64,000 nt of DNA from Glandiceps talaboti (GCF_964340395.1 NC_135565.1:22903709-22967708), one strand, 5' to 3'; counted from the stretch's first letter, positions 1 to 12,262 are shown. Notes: a model not told the origin generated them from the sequence alone. Program-made: numbers and translations.

Positions 1-560
1 CGAAGGCTTTCTCAAAGAGATTGTTTATGCAAACAAGCAGAAAATAACACCATAGCTAATCAATGTTTTAACAAAGGCTTTCTCAAAGAGATTATTTATG
101 CAAACAAGCAGAAAATAACACCATAGCTAATCAATGTTTTAACGAAGGCTTTCTCAAAGAGATTATTTATGCAAACAAGCAGAAAATAACACCATAGCTA
201 ATCAATGTTTTAACAAAGGCTTTCTCAGGGAGATTATTTATGCAAACAAGCAGAAAATAACACCATAACTAATCAATGTTTTAAGGAAGGCTTTCTCAAA
301 GAGATTATTTATGCAAACAAGCAGAAAATAACACCATAGCTAATCAATGTTTTAACAAAGGCTTTCTCAAAGAGATTATTTATGCAAACAAGCAGAAAAT
401 AACACTTGGCCTGTAAATGTTTTAAAATAAGATTTATCTACGTTTTTTTGTGCAAATGAGCAGAATTCAACATTGCAGCTAATAAATGTTTTCACAAAGA
501 TTTTCTCTAAGTCTAAGAGATTGTGTGTGCAAATGAACAGAATACAACACACTAAATGTA
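1..560. repeat. 71-bp tandem repeat, cut by the window start
   Basis: About six units of 71 bp, each with GGCTTTCTCAAAGAGATT followed by ATGCAAACAAGCAG, begin at 1, 72, 143, 214, 285 and 356. They decay into two or three diverged units up to about 560. The array probably continues to the left of the window. No coding signal is visible. Confidence 0.9.
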
Positions 561-1567
561 GTAACCAAAATTTTCAATGTGTTATAGTGATTGTGAAATT
601 TAGAGTTTGTGATTATATTCCTACCAAACAGAGCAAAGAGAATTAATTATTCTTTTTAACCTTCATCGTGGCAAACTGTGAAATTAAAACATAAATGCCA
701 GCCATAAAATATGAATCTGAAAAATCATATTTCTTGTAATATGAATCAACTGAACAGCTGTGTGATGCATTATGAATAAATGTACCTGCTGTGACCCAAA
801 ACTCATAAATTCAAGAACACGCACGAAACCTTTATAAAGATTAGATTCTGTGGATAAATGATTTATTGTCTCATATAGGAATTTAAATAATTCTTTAAAA
901 TGCAGTAAATTCTATTCTTTGGATATATAATTAATTTTTGGCTGATTTAATCATTTGTAAATACACAGTATGTCAATTCCTGCTGTTTTTTTTTTTATAT
1001 ATTTAATTGTATTTTTTATTCCTGAGTAGGCATGTTTGAGAGGTAAGCTTGATCATATGGGTATGATTCTAGAAATGAAATTATCATGGGGGGGGGGGGG
1101 GGGAGGTCTGTTACAATGGGCTTTGTCTCTCTGCATGTCCAACGAAAATCATAAACCATGAAACAAAACGTCGTCTGGCTCGACAAAAATCTCATTAAAC
1201 ATTGCTACATTTTGTCGTCTGGCTAGACAAAAATCTTACTAATCTATAAGTAGTATAGTAATAGTTTAAATCATGTTTCATTGAGGGTGTTGATTTTTTG
1301 GTGCGGACCCCAAAATCAGTTTGATTGGATATTTATGCTATACTCTATGTACTGCTACAGAAATGTTTATCCACAGGTGATTTAACATGTATATCTAACA
1401 AAATAGTTTTAAAAATTGCTTCAGTTACAGCTAGTGCAGCTTTTAAGAGATTCTTGAATGTAAAAACTATTCATAATTATACTTTATTCTGTAGCAGTAG
1501 TGAGATTGAACATTTTAGTTTGCTTTCAAGAGAAAATTATTCCAATATTGTCACTTTAAGTTTTAGT
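561..1567. other. AT-rich intergenic DNA with no gene seen
   Basis: No exon-like ORF or RNA gene is recognisable. A run of 16 G lies at 1088-1103. A short direct duplication around CGTCTGGCT, with GACAAAAATCT, occurs near 1170-1235. The 85-codon ORF at 1325-1582 is AT-rich, resembles nothing I know and runs into the minisatellite; I do not call it a gene. Confidence 0.6.
1088..1103. repeat. Poly-G run (16 bp)
   Basis: An uninterrupted run of 16 G. Homopolymers of this kind are often mis-sized in assemblies. Confidence 0.9.
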
Positions 1568-1568
1568 T

Positions 1569-2543
1569 TTAGTTCATATTAAAGTCTACATATGAAGCAG
1601 TATAAGTGAAAGGTGTCATGTTAGTTTTAAGTCTACTATGAAGCAGTATGAGTGAAAGGTGTCATGTTAGTTTTAAGTCTATGTATGAAGCAGTATGAGT
1701 GAAAGGTGTCATGCTAGTTTTAAGTCTACGTATGAAGCAGTATGAGTGAAAGGTGTCATGTTAGTTTTAAGTCTATGTATGAAGCAGTATGAGTGAAAGG
1801 TGTCATGTTAGTTTTAAGTCTACTATGAAGCAGTATGAGTGAAAGGTGTCATGTTAGTTTTAAGTCTATGTATGAAGCAGTATGAGTGAAAGGTGTCATG
1901 CTAGTTTTAAGTCTACGTATGAAGCAGTATGAGTGAAAGGTGTCATGTTAGTTTTAAGTCTATGTATGAAGCAGTATGAGTGAAAGGTGTCATGTTAGTT
2001 TTAAGTCTACTATGAAGCAGTATGAGTGAAAGGTGTCATGTTAGTTTTAAGTCTATGTATGAAGCAGTATGAGTGAAAGGTGTTATGTTAGTTTTACTTC
2101 ATATTAAAGTCTATGTATGAAGCAGTATGAGTGAAAGGTGTTATGTTAGTTTTAAGTCTACTATGAAGCAGTATGAGTGAAAGGTGTCATGTTAGTTTTA
2201 AGTCTATGTATGAAGCAGTATGAGTGAAAGGTGTCATGCTAGTTTTAAGTCTATGTATGAAGCAGTATGAGTGAAAGGTGTTATGTTAGTTTTACTTCAT
2301 ATTAAAGTCTATGTATGAAGCAGTATGAGTGAAAGGTGTCATGTTAGTTTTAAGTCTATGTATGAAGCAGTATGAGTGAAAGGTGTCATGTTAGTTTTAA
2401 GTCTATGTATGAAGCAGTATGAGTGAAAGGTGTTATGTTAGTTTTACTTCATATTAAAGTCAATGTATGAAGCAGTATGAGTGAAAGGTGTCATGTTAGT
2501 TTTAAATCTATGTATGAAGCAGTATGAGTGAAAGGTGTCATGC
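1569..2543. repeat. 46/47-bp minisatellite with higher-order structure
   Basis: About 21 units carrying GAAGCAGTATGAGTGAAAGG and GTTAGTTTTAAGTC. Variants are 46 bp (CTACTATG start) or 47 bp (CTATGTATG or CTACGTATG start). The CTACTATG variant starts at 1633, 1820 and 2007, so the left half is a four-unit 187-bp higher-order repeat. Three later units carry an inserted CTTCATATTAAAGT block. Confidence 0.92.
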
Positions 2544-5500
2544 TGCCAAACAAAATCAATAATATCACACATTTCCAACCTTAGCTGCAACTCATTATCA
2601 CAAATAAGTACTTGATTTTATTACTTGGTCTGCTCACTTAAATAAATTGCATCTATAATATACTATATAATGAATATCTTCCTGCCCACAAGGGGTCATG
2701 TCACTGACCTTAAATATATAACACTGGAATTCCGGAAATAAATTGGTGTGGTTTGAATTGCAATCATGTTAGACGTGACAGTCGCATGACAGGTACTTCA
2801 TTATTTAGTTTGACCTTCTTATTAAAGTCTCTGCACGTCCCCCTTTGGATGAATGGCTGCCTTTAGATGCCGAAAAACACTTAACAACTAAAGAGCCAGC
2901 CATAGTTAATGACTGCAGCTACATTACATTGCAAGTTTCTATACACTTTATACATGCTTGTAACCAGCTGTCATTTACTTTCATTTCAAGGGCCTATCTA
3001 AAGTGACTAAACCATTCTTTGACTTATTTTCTCAGCTGTTCAGAGTTTGATTAGTTATGCTATGTATGCAAGCAAGCGTAATATTGGCTCCATTAAGTGT
3101 GTTTGTTGCATACAAGTACAATGTGTTATATATGTGTACATATTTGTTAAAACCACACAGAACAGTAAATATTGACAATTTTTGGACTATTTTCAATTCA
3201 GTGTTTAATTTTTTGTCATTTCACCTGCTTCTTACATATGAATGAAGGCTTTGTATGCATGTCATTCAACTACACACAGTGTAACAATCATAATAGGAAA
3301 TCTATAGAGGAAAAAATGAAGTTTATTATAGAAACTTTGAAAGTAACATAATACCGATTCAAATCGTAACCTATCATCATCACATGATATACTGTTTAAA
3401 ACACAGTTCATTGTTTGTATTTTATTTAGTTCTGTCTTTAAGCTTGCGTAAATGTGTGAATAATTTTGTTAAATTATTAATAAGAGATTCGAAAACAGTG
3501 AAAATGTCTGTTTCCCTTATGCATGCATATACATGTATGGTAACTCTTTCCAATGTACGCAATGGAGAGATATTTTTAGCTTTCTGTAGAAAATCTGATC
3601 ATTTGTAACTTTGGCCTGTGACAGTTTTTATATTTACTTATTTACATTTTTCTTGTTTCTCTTTAGAGCCTAATGAAGTTAAACAATAAATAAATAAATA
3701 TTTAATTTTGTTAGGGAAGGAATTTTAGGTCCTGCATTGAGACTCCAAATGACTCAACACAAGTAAACACCATCAATTATTACAAATATTCATTTGGTGC
3801 TATCTGATGGAGAGCTCAGAAGGTCAGGCAGAGAATCTTCTACATGATATGTATTTCTACTGGGAGCAAGTGAAGTTAGGATCAAATGTCCCAGTTACAT
3901 ACACTATATAATATTGCATGTTGCATGGTTTTGTATCATTGGTAGTTTGACAAGACTTATCGCTGAAACTCCATACAGCAATTCATTACTTCAACATAGT
4001 TTGGATGTTATAAAAGCGTGTACAAAGCTTTCCATGGGATTTTAAGTATTCCCAGATTTAGTGATATATTCCTTGTGGTATATGTTCGTTGCAGTACTCT
4101 TGATATTATCTCTATTCCATGAATAGATTACAAACTTTGCTAGAGTCAGAAAACATTAATAGGTTACAGTTACAGTTTTTTTTTATGTAAATAGTTCTAA
4201 CGGTGATGTAAGAACCAATCTATCAACTATACAATTATTACTGCATCTAGCCATGCATATTGATGACAGATAATATGAAATTAGTTAAGCATGAAAAATG
4301 TAAACTTTATCATAACATTATCATCATTATCATAACATTATCATAAAGTTATCATCATTATAGAATATAATCTCCATTTCAGTGTGTTAAAGTCTCCTTT
4401 GCAGATTTTGAACTCCTTGTGGTAACATTTTGAATATGTAACACTTATGAATTATGTACTTATCTTAACACAGAAAAAAACACTGAATACATCACAATTA
4501 AAGTACTTGTGACAAATCAGGTTGAGAATACAGCAAAATTCATTGAAGTCGCTTTTTAAGACGGAATGAAACTTGTATCAGAATTAATTTATTTTTTCTC
4601 AAACTGTATGTACAATTACTTCTTTTTTTCATGGTAATCTCTATATTGTCAATGTATAACATTCTTTGTTCAAGGTGACTTTTAAACCTGATGGGCTGGG
4701 AGGTATTTTATTACCTCATGTCATTATTATAATAAATTTACTTACTTACTCTATGTAACCCATGAACTTGTTGATGAATACAATGAAATGCACACTACAT
4801 TTCTCAAACCACATCGACTGTCCTTTTGCAAGTTAAAAGTCAAAGTTCATTGTATTGTAAAGTACATGCGCCCCTGTCAGACAGAAATGATAAATGAACC
4901 AGGTGATACTAACTAGTATTACAATAACAGTAATAATATGTCTAGACTGTGGCCATGCAGTCTATAATTGATGTCATGTACACTAAAACCATAGGACAGT
5001 CATTGTGGCTATGGAGGTTCCAGCTTACTGAGATAAACACAAACTGTCATCATTGATCTATACTCATGGTGTCCTCAAACCTACATTAATTTTACTTGAT
5101 ATATTGGATCGATCTCCTTCTTGGATAATGTCTCATTCATCAGTAATAAAGATAATATGATAAATTAAAAGTTACTTACATCGTTGGGGCTCTAAGTCCT
5201 GAGTTGATGAACATGAGGTGATCTGTGTTAAAGTTAAGAAAGCCTTAAAAAGTTTGTGGTTCTCTTTGCATTCCCTTATAGTTTCACTACTTCTTGAATT
5301 AAACCAGTCTAATCTAATACACACTTGGGGTTGGTTATTTCTTGGAGTGGTGGACATTGTGCGGGTACAGAGTGCAATGGACCCCACCAACAACACAAAC
5401 TAAAACTATTGTTGCAGCAGGTTGGTATATTAATGAGTTATGGGATGGCATGACATGACATGTACAATGTACATCAGATATATGTTGAAAGCAGTGGCAG

Positions 5501-5547
5501 ATAGAGTTGATAAAAATAAATTTAATTCACACCCAAAGTACAGCATG
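2544..5547. other. Non-coding stretch with no gene seen
   Basis: AT-rich sequence with short ORFs only (62-74 codons) that resemble no known family. Small local repeats of TCATCATTATCATAACATTA occur near 4310-4370. I see no convincing exon, tRNA or transposase. Confidence 0.5.
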
Positions 5548-5800
5548 ACCACTACCAATCTGATTAAAATCCGATGTAGATGTCGGCTAATCGTTCATTG
5601 GTATTTTACCTTCGTTATTTTGCCTGAATTGACCTTCTTGGTACATGTTTACATTTTTTAGCCTGATGGTAGAGGAGGCGATCAGGCTAAAAAATGTAAA
5701 CATGTACCAAGAAGGTCAATTCAGGCAAAATAACGAAGGTAAAATACCAATGAACGATTAGTCGACATCTACATCGGATTTTAATCAGATTGGACCACTA
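5548..5800. mobile_element. Fold-back MITE with 113-bp arms and target-site duplication
   Basis: Arms 5555-5667 and 5681-5793 are reverse complements over about 113 bp; I noticed one mismatch (G/A, in the TCGGCTAATCG segment). The loop is 13 bp. The tips begin CCAATCTGATTAAAATCCGA. The element is flanked by the direct repeat ACCACTA at 5548-5554 and 5794-5800, a 7-bp (possibly 8-bp) target-site duplication. There is no coding capacity, so it is non-autonomous. Near-perfect arm identity suggests a recent insertion or gene conversion. The superfamily cannot be told from this alone. Confidence 0.88.
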
Positions 5801-6300
5801 CTAGTGAGAATCTATGCACTTTATCAATTGTTTGTGTTTTGAACTAATATCCAATGGAAATGTTTTCAGTTTAAAAAAATACACAACAAATAGAAAGAGA
5901 TTTGAGAATTCATGGTGACATCGACAGAGGTTTTCCTATAAACCTATGCAGGAAATCCCAAAATGGCCAAACACATAAGATTTCAAAGTTGAATAGATTA
6001 TCAAGTGCTATTTTATCATCCAAAATCCTAAATTGATATCAGTTCTGAAGTTAAGACCATGTACATGTACCAAAGGCAGAAAGAAGTCTGACATGACTTT
6101 TCCTTTAAATTTAAAAATTGATGTGAATTTACAATCAAGACATCTGAATATTTCCTCTTTCAAAATTTATACATGTTCACATAGTAGTCGATATACTGAA
6201 AAACTATTTTCTAGTAACTCCATAAAATTATGTATTAAAATGTTATCTTCTTCTTTAGGATACTACTCAATGTCCCTAGTGGAACAAAACGAGTAAGGAT
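5801..6300. other. No gene seen
   Basis: AT-rich spacer. The 87-codon ORF at 6033-6296 has no recognisable domain, and its downstream part overlaps the edge of the retroelement remnant on the other strand. Confidence 0.5.
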
Positions 6301-6322
6301 GTGATGTGCGCAATGATTGTTA

Positions 6323-6520
6323 TTAGTCCTTGATGTTGTTGTCCTGTGTTCTGTTGAATGTTGATAATGCTTGTTTGAATTGTTCTGAATCTGTTATGTT
6401 GATTATATCCTGTGGTAAACTGTTCCAGTCTCTGACGGTCTGTGGAAAAAATGAATATTTGTGACAGTAATGAAAGTGAAGCAGGCATCTATAGGTAAAC
6501 ATATGCTTAGCGATGATCAA
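6323..6520 (-). pseudogene. 3' end of a non-LTR retrotransposon reverse transcriptase ORF
   Basis: The minus-strand frame contains YKYSFFPQTVRDWNSLP after the marker KHMFTYRCLL, then a segment of the form SEQFKQAL. Established knowledge: the sequence SFFPRT(I/V)xxWNxLP followed by FKxxL is the characteristic carboxy end of CR1/Jockey-like LINE ORF2 proteins in marine invertebrates. Only about 60 codons survive and no RT palm motifs are present, so this is a 5'-truncated dead copy, as is typical of these elements. The ATG microsatellite just upstream on this strand is probably unrelated. Confidence 0.75.
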
Positions 6521-6559
6521 ATGTCATGAAATATGATTATTAAATTAATTTATTATTAT

Positions 6560-6593
<34 letters not shown>

Positions 6594-6603
6594 GATGATG
6601 ATG

Positions 6604-6661
<58 letters not shown>
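6560..6661. repeat. (GAT)n/(GGT)n trinucleotide microsatellite
   Basis: About 34 triplets, mostly GAT with GGT interruptions. Its poly-Met/Val ORF is a repeat artefact. Confidence 0.95.
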
Positions 6662-6662
<1 letters not shown>

Positions 6663-6728
6663 ACATGCAGAATATGTGCAAATAATTTGGGGTATGCATT
6701 GTATTTCTATTCATGTTTATAACTGTCA

Positions 6729-7050
6729 CTACATTGAGTGAGAGACAAGCAGCCCGTGTTACAAAGGGGAAAGTAATTCCACCTTAATTGGCTTAATAAC
6801 ACTTGGCACAACATGTTAAAACTACAAAAACATGTATGGTTGATAAGAATAGTTTTCTAGCCACTTTACATGTGAGGGGGAACTTGACATTCATCCAGTG
6901 TGAATGTGACTTATTATGTAAAGACACCATAAAATTGTTCTTATCAATGTCTGTACTTGCTGTGCCAGATGTTATTGATCCTATTCATTTGTTTATTTTC
7001 CCTGTTTGTAACGACTTCTGCTTGTAAATGCTTGTCTGTCACTGGTTGTA
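6729..7050. mobile_element. Degenerate copy of fold-back family 2
   Basis: The left half contains GTGTTACAAAGGGGAAAGTA, TTGGCTTAATAACACTTGGC and TTGATAAGAATAGTTTTCTA. The right half contains the reverse complements of these (ATTGTTCTTATCAATG, GTGCCAGATGTTATTGATCC, TTCCCTGTTTGTAACGA). The same blocks, better preserved, recur at 8755-9150. Two short ORFs here (74 and 66 codons) are incidental. Confidence 0.7.
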
Positions 7051-7524
7051 TCAAATACCATCCTATCGTAAGGTTATTTTACATGATTGATTATCAGCAT
7101 AAGAATACTGGAAATGCCTTGGAGTGTGGTATTATGCGTGAATGGTATTATGCATGAAGTATTCTCTGTTTGGATTAGTGACTTAATCAGAATGAACATT
7201 CTGTTCAAACATTTCTAATGATTAATGAGACAGATTTGCATGTATGTATGTATGTGTTTGTGGCTAATTTAGCACAGCTGGTTGACAATATGATATATAA
7301 TACATCCCAACAAATATATTGTATGTAGTTATATAACAGATTCTAACCAGATTTGGAAATTGTATCCTGTATTTAAAATGAAAGTAAAATATGTGATTAA
7401 CTATTTATTTATATGAGACTCAAGAAATGTCATATTAGTACTTTGTATAAGGGTAGAGTAATAAAACATGGCCAAACTAAGAACGTTTAATTTCACAGAA
7501 AAATGTATAATTATAATAATCATC

Positions 7525-7625
7525 ACTTGCAATGAAAATGAAAGATTTTGCCATTCTTGTCCTACAGTTGTTGAAGATGAATATCATTTTCATATTGATT
7601 GCTCACAACATTATAATATGACAGG
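7525..7625 (+). pseudogene. Fragment of LINE ORF2 carboxy-terminal Cys/His region
   Basis: One frame reads NENERFCHSCPTVVEDEYHF and continues with an H-x(2)-DC motif. The order ER-x-C-x-x-C-x(3-4)-VEDExHF-x(3)-C is the zinc-knuckle-like region that follows the RT domain in CR1/Jockey-type non-LTR elements (established family pattern). Stops before and after show that the copy is dead. It is an independent fragment on the opposite strand from the one at 6.3-6.5 kb. Confidence 0.6.
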
Positions 7626-8040
7626 TTTTATCTTCTATGTTTACTGAATCATACTCACTTTCATACTTTGAATAGCAATGAAATCTTTTATCGCATTGTT
7701 AGTTGAGATGTTAAACGTCCACTTGAAAAATTCCTTTCTGTTGGAGTGTGACATTTTGTCGATGTATTTACTATACTATGCTTTCAATAGCATATGTTGT
7801 AAGGTATTATATTATACCAGTATATTGATGGCGCAAATCGAGAGATCTGATTGGTCTAGACATCAAACTAGTGTGTCTAAAATGAGCGATAATGCACAGT
7901 TGGCACGCGTCCAAATTTTCATGTTGACTGTTCGTCTACGAATGTTGTAGTCCGTACAGGGATGGGGTCGCAAATGAAAGCAGAAAATGTTGCGTCTTAT
8001 CTTGTTTCCGACATTTTCAATATACTGGCATAATATAATA

Positions 8041-8182
8041 GCGATAAACCACCCCCTGGGAATGGTATACCACTCGGTTTTGACCAGTGAACTCAATATA
8101 TGCACTTGCTATCGCTCGTGCATATATTTCATTCACTGGTCAAAACCTCTTGGTATACCATCCCCAAGGGGTGGTTTATTGC
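8041..8182. mobile_element. Hairpin element, about 60-bp arms
   Basis: GCGATAAACCACCCCCTGGG at the left end pairs with the GGGGTGGTTTATTGC end on the right. TTTTGACCAGTGAA pairs with TTCACTGGTCAAAA nearer the loop. Arms are imperfect, and the loop is near 8104-8116. I see no clear target-site duplication. Confidence 0.75.
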
Positions 8183-8754
8183 TTAAATAAATCATTGTAG
8201 TATGTTTAATATACTAATGATGTAAAAAATCAGTCAACTCTTCTATTCTAACAGCAAGGCATTACAATTGTTTGGATACAAAACCAAATTATTGTGGTAT
8301 TCCAACATCACACCATTGAATCCACCTGACAAAGTTTGATGGATTAATCTTTCCTTTAACAGATACAATCTATGACCCATAGTTATCTAAAAACCATGCA
8401 AGTTTGATGGATTATCAGTAAAATTACGTAAACATCCATTTATAGGTAGATGATTTATTATGATCATACCAGTATATTTACAATATGATGTATGTGTATT
8501 GGTAATGAGAAATATTGAACTAAGAAAAACATTTAAAGCGATTATTCTCAATCCCAGGTCAGTGTCTTGACAGTTCCAATCTGTATCATGCCAACATTTC
8601 TTAACGAACATAGTCGCAAATTAAATTCCAAAATGCAGTTACAGATTTCTTTCCTGTATATTCATAATTTCATATTAGTCCAACATTAGGAGGTAAAAAT
8701 CAGTAATGCGTACTCTCTAAAATGACAGTTTCATAGACACCGTATGAGCTCTGT
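8183..8754. other. No gene seen
   Basis: Short ORFs only. The phrase GTTTGATGGATTA occurs twice (near 8332 and 8402), suggesting a small old duplication. Confidence 0.5.
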
Positions 8755-9150
8755 GAGTGTGTTACAATCACCGACATCAGACCATGGACAAACAGAACCT
8801 GTTACAAACAGAGAAAGTAAACAAATGAATTGGATTAATAACTCTTGGCACAGCATGTTGGAAATACAGAGAGACAAGTATTACCTTCCATCATTTGATA
8901 AGAACAGTTTTATGGCCTCTCTACATAGTAGTTCAAGTTCACAAACAAATTTGAAGTTCACTGGCATTTAATATACATGCTAAAAGGCTATAAAACTGTT
9001 CTTATCAAACCATTAAATGTAATACAAGTCTCTGTACATCCAACCTGCGGTGTCAAGTGTTATTAATCCAATTCATTTATTTAGTTTCCCTGTTTGCAAC
9101 AGGTTCTGTTTGTCCATGGTCTGTTGTCTGTGATTGTACAAGGGTCAAAG
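8755..9150. mobile_element. Fold-back family 2, better-preserved copy
   Basis: The left arm (about 8755-8925) and right arm (about 8990-9150) are imperfect inverted repeats. GACCATGGACAAACAGAACC pairs with the GGTTCTGTTTGTCCATGGTC end, and TTTGATAAGAACAGTTTTAT pairs with the reverse complement near 8995. Arms look roughly four-fifths identical by eye. The same family is present at 6729-7050. Two internal ORFs are by-products of the palindrome. Confidence 0.8.
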
Positions 9151-9564
9151 TCATCTAGCATAATGAGTATCATTTAATATATGCAGAGTAGACTTTTCAT
9201 CACTTGTAGATTTAAATTATTACAACATTTAACTATAGTATGTTGTCACAAAATGTATGTCTACAAGGCAATTAAAGTATAGCACACTATCATATAGTAC
9301 AGTTATGTATTGAGTTATGAATAATATTGTTATGTGTAAAACAGTAAATGTGTGTGACTTTTTGAAAAAAACTGTGAATATGGCTTTTTGGCAAATAATG
9401 ACATTCAATAAAGTCCTAGTTTGCATTGGTGCCTCATTTGAATATACATATATGGTGGCTATTGGTTTGTTGTAGTTATGTCCTTTGGAGACTTATTATG
9501 TATTATAGTTATACACATATTGCCAGGCTATGAGGCCACAAGACGTCTATTACCCTGAGGGCTG

Positions 9565-9626
9565 TTATATGTAGTAACTATTTCCTCAGGCTGAAAACTG
9601 AGGAAAAATAGTTATTACATGCACAA
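9565..9626. repeat. Short hairpin (about 24-bp arms)
   Basis: ATGTAGTAACTATTTCCTCAG pairs with CTGAGGAAAAATAGTTATTACAT across a short loop. It may be the core of another decayed MITE; flanking CTATTACC and CCACTATTGCC blocks support this weakly. Confidence 0.6.
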
Positions 9627-10553
9627 GGTGTAATATAATGTCCACTATTGCCTGAATAATATTTTCATTTATAGTAGACCGAAAATTAAATTATTCACTT
9701 CTCTCAAATATGCAACAACATTTCTTCCTTGGTTTTGAAACATATTTAATGTATTTATGATGGTGCCACCTAAATTGATGTAGACAGGATGAGGTAAAAT
9801 CTGCAGAAATGTGTTTGTAAAGGCATTTAGTCTTAAATAATGTGAGATTACTAGGGAAATCATGCACGGTATGGTTCAATACCTTCCCATGATTCCTCCG
9901 GCCCTCCCCTACCTGTAATTACAGAAGGTTCTGTGACGTTGTTCAGTGTATCTGAAAATTGCTACAGCATGGCCATTTTACTAAAAATTGCTAAAACATG
10001 ACTATTTTACTAAAACTAGGTTATGTAATTAGTCTCAATTTAAAAGTAAAGCAATTTGAAAATCAGCATGACCACACATCTCTCCTGTTTTCTCTCAATA
10101 TTGTATATCATTACATTTATGTATACAAAGACTTATGGATGAGAATTCTTCCTTCACAATGTGTAATTTGCTCTATTTACACTCCAGTAACATTAAGTTA
10201 TTGGTACAATCAGGAAATCCTGCTGAAAACTCATTATAAAGGTCTTTGTCAGATAGGTTTTCAGTAAGCCCTACATTATGCCATCTTGAAGTAGAAAGCA
10301 GCATGTTCTTAATTATTTTGTGATGATTTATGAAAGGCCGTCTTTGATATGCTAGTAATAACCTACCAGTTGTGGATATTAGTTTGATTGGTAAATCCCA
10401 CGTAATCAGTCTCTGGGGGTTATTCTTTTCTACTGATCATAAGCCACCATTTAACAAATTACTTTTCAGTGTCTTTATGTGGAGGTATTCAACCCTGTCC
10501 AGTAAGAAAACCTGAACATTTTCATTCTAAGCAAAGATATGCTAACATTATAT
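9627..10553. other. No gene seen
   Basis: AT-rich spacer with unrelated short ORFs. A phrase of the type CCTGTCCAnTnnGnAAACCT occurs at about 10494 and again at about 11014 and 11301, suggesting an old dispersed repeat. Confidence 0.45.
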
Positions 10554-10933
10554 AGCTAAAATGATGTAGGCTTGGTGTTTTACTCATGGGACATTACGTT
10601 TTTGACACAAAGATAGACATATTTCAACTCTAGACTAACAATAACACAGACACAATAAACACAGCAAAATCCTTTGCTTAATCACATTGAATGCTTTCAC
10701 AGTGCAGTAAAAACAGGTTTCTAATGAAAACATTACACACAGACTTGATGATTTTAATGGCTGCAATTGTTTATTTTCTAACTGACAATCAACATTTAAA
10801 CTTGATTCCATCTATATCCCCACTGTGCACTCCACCTATATAATTATTTATTTTGCATTAGAAGTTGTCTGATTGTGTGTATTAAATGTCCTGTTGCATG
10901 AGTGGAACTCCAAGCCTACATCATTTTAGCTGT
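10554..10933. mobile_element. Non-autonomous DNA element with about 30-40-bp TIRs
   Basis: The left end AGCTAAAATGATGTAGGCTT is matched by the reverse complement at the right end, whose tip is AAGCCTACATCATTTTAGCT. Similarity extends about 20 bp further inward (ACTCATG-type block). The length is 380 bp. No clear target-site duplication and no coding capacity. Confidence 0.75.
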
Positions 10934-11084
10934 AAGATAGCTACATATACGGACTCTGCTAGTTTAGCCAAAGAATGCTTATGTCCGTATGTCAAGATAT
11001 ACTTTCTCCTGTCCAGTTTAGCAAAACCTGAATAATGTGCTAATTTTATTTTAATTCAAGCAATTACATGTTAACAGGAATGGA

Positions 11085-11226
11085 TCCCTCATGAATTCAC
11101 TGATGGATGCCAGCCAAGTACTGATGTGATAAAGTGAGAATGAATGAAATCAGCACATTTTGTCTCTTCTAACATCGATATTTTATTAAACCTAGTGAAT
11201 TCACTTGATATCCTTTCCCTTTGACA
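11085..11226. repeat. Dispersed repeat family R, copy 1
   Basis: Shares ordered blocks with 61530-61680: GATGnCAGC, GATAAAGTGA, GAATGAAA, AACATC, ATTAAA, TGAATTCAC or TGATTTGAC, then CTTnCCCTTTnA. A shorter relative lies at 12174-12262. It is probably a mobile-element remnant. Confidence 0.55.
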
Positions 11227-11983
11227 ATTTAAAGATACAAAAATATAATATGAACTTTAGCTGATAAAATTAAAATTAACAAATTTGTATAACATTGTCT
11301 GTATGTTGAAATTTTTAATCCTGTCCAATACGCAAACCTTAGTAACGTGTACATTCTGTGCAAAGATTCATGACTGTAGATACCACAATGTATTGCCATA
11401 TGAATCAATATTCCAGATTTAAGATTGTCAATTTCCGATGTTAATTGTGACTGAAGTATGAATTGGAAAAATTCAGTAAATGATACAAAGCAAAATTTTA
11501 TATCATTGTAATTCACATGGACCTTTCCTTCAGACAGATGTTGCAAAAACACTTAATATTTTTTTTTGCTCTTCAAAAAAAGTCGGTTTATTACTGAAAA
11601 CTGCACTTTAAGGTCAGTGATTTATGAATTGTTACTGTCATATAGACCTTTCCCACTAAAGACGATGCCATGCTTTTAACTTTTAAAGAAAATTCTTATT
11701 GAATTTTGTATTATAAATTTTTTCTCTTCAAACTGGAGCCATTTTACACCCAGATGACTTAAATGCTTTTCAAACAAAATGCATTGGTTTCATTCACTTT
11801 TAACAAATCAGCATGGAGTTGGCATCGATCTGAACTTAGATGGATATGATGACTGAGACATGCAAGGCAACGCCTGTTAAAAGTTTTGTCGACTATTTCT
11901 GTTGTTATTGTAATGTCTTATGGAAGCAAGTCTTGTATGTCACTTCTGTTAGGATCGATGTCAACTCTGTATTGAAAGGTCGA
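11227..11983. other. No gene seen
   Basis: A 107-codon minus-strand ORF (11229-11552) has no recognisable domain or splice context, so I do not call it. Confidence 0.45.
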
Positions 11984-12173
11984 GTCTAAAATTCTAAACT
12001 GGTACAGTAAATTACTGTGCTCCCCCCCCCCCCCCCCCAACCGCGTTCATATAAACACAATGACGTCGCATCCCCACGTGATTTTAGTTTAAACAGGCTG
12101 GAGGTGGAGTCCTAGTTGGACATTTGCATATCAGTGCAGTCCTAATTTACTACACCAGTTTAGAATTCTAGAC
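11984..12173. mobile_element. 190-bp MITE with about 35-bp TIRs
   Basis: GTCTAAAATTCTAAACTGGT at the left end pairs with the right-end ACCAGTTTAGAATTCTAGAC, with one mismatch in 20. Pairing continues into TAGTAAATTA. A run of 17 C (12022-12038) lies inside. There is no coding capacity. Confidence 0.8.
12022..12038. repeat. Poly-C run (17 bp)
   Basis: Uninterrupted C homopolymer inside the MITE; its length may be unreliable. Confidence 0.9.
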
Positions 12174-12262
12174 TATTAAAGTTCATGAACACATTTAATC
12201 TCATTTAGCATTCAATTTCTATCCAACAATTGTAAATTCACAAGGTACCCTTCCCCTTTCAA
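12174..12262. repeat. Dispersed repeat family R, copy 2 (partial)
   Basis: Contains AACACATTTAATCTCATTTA and TTCACAAGGTACCCTTCCCC, matching the right half of the copies at 11085 and 61530. Confidence 0.45.

Noticed and set aside
6559-6741. Poly-Met ORF
   Set aside because: Trinucleotide microsatellite.
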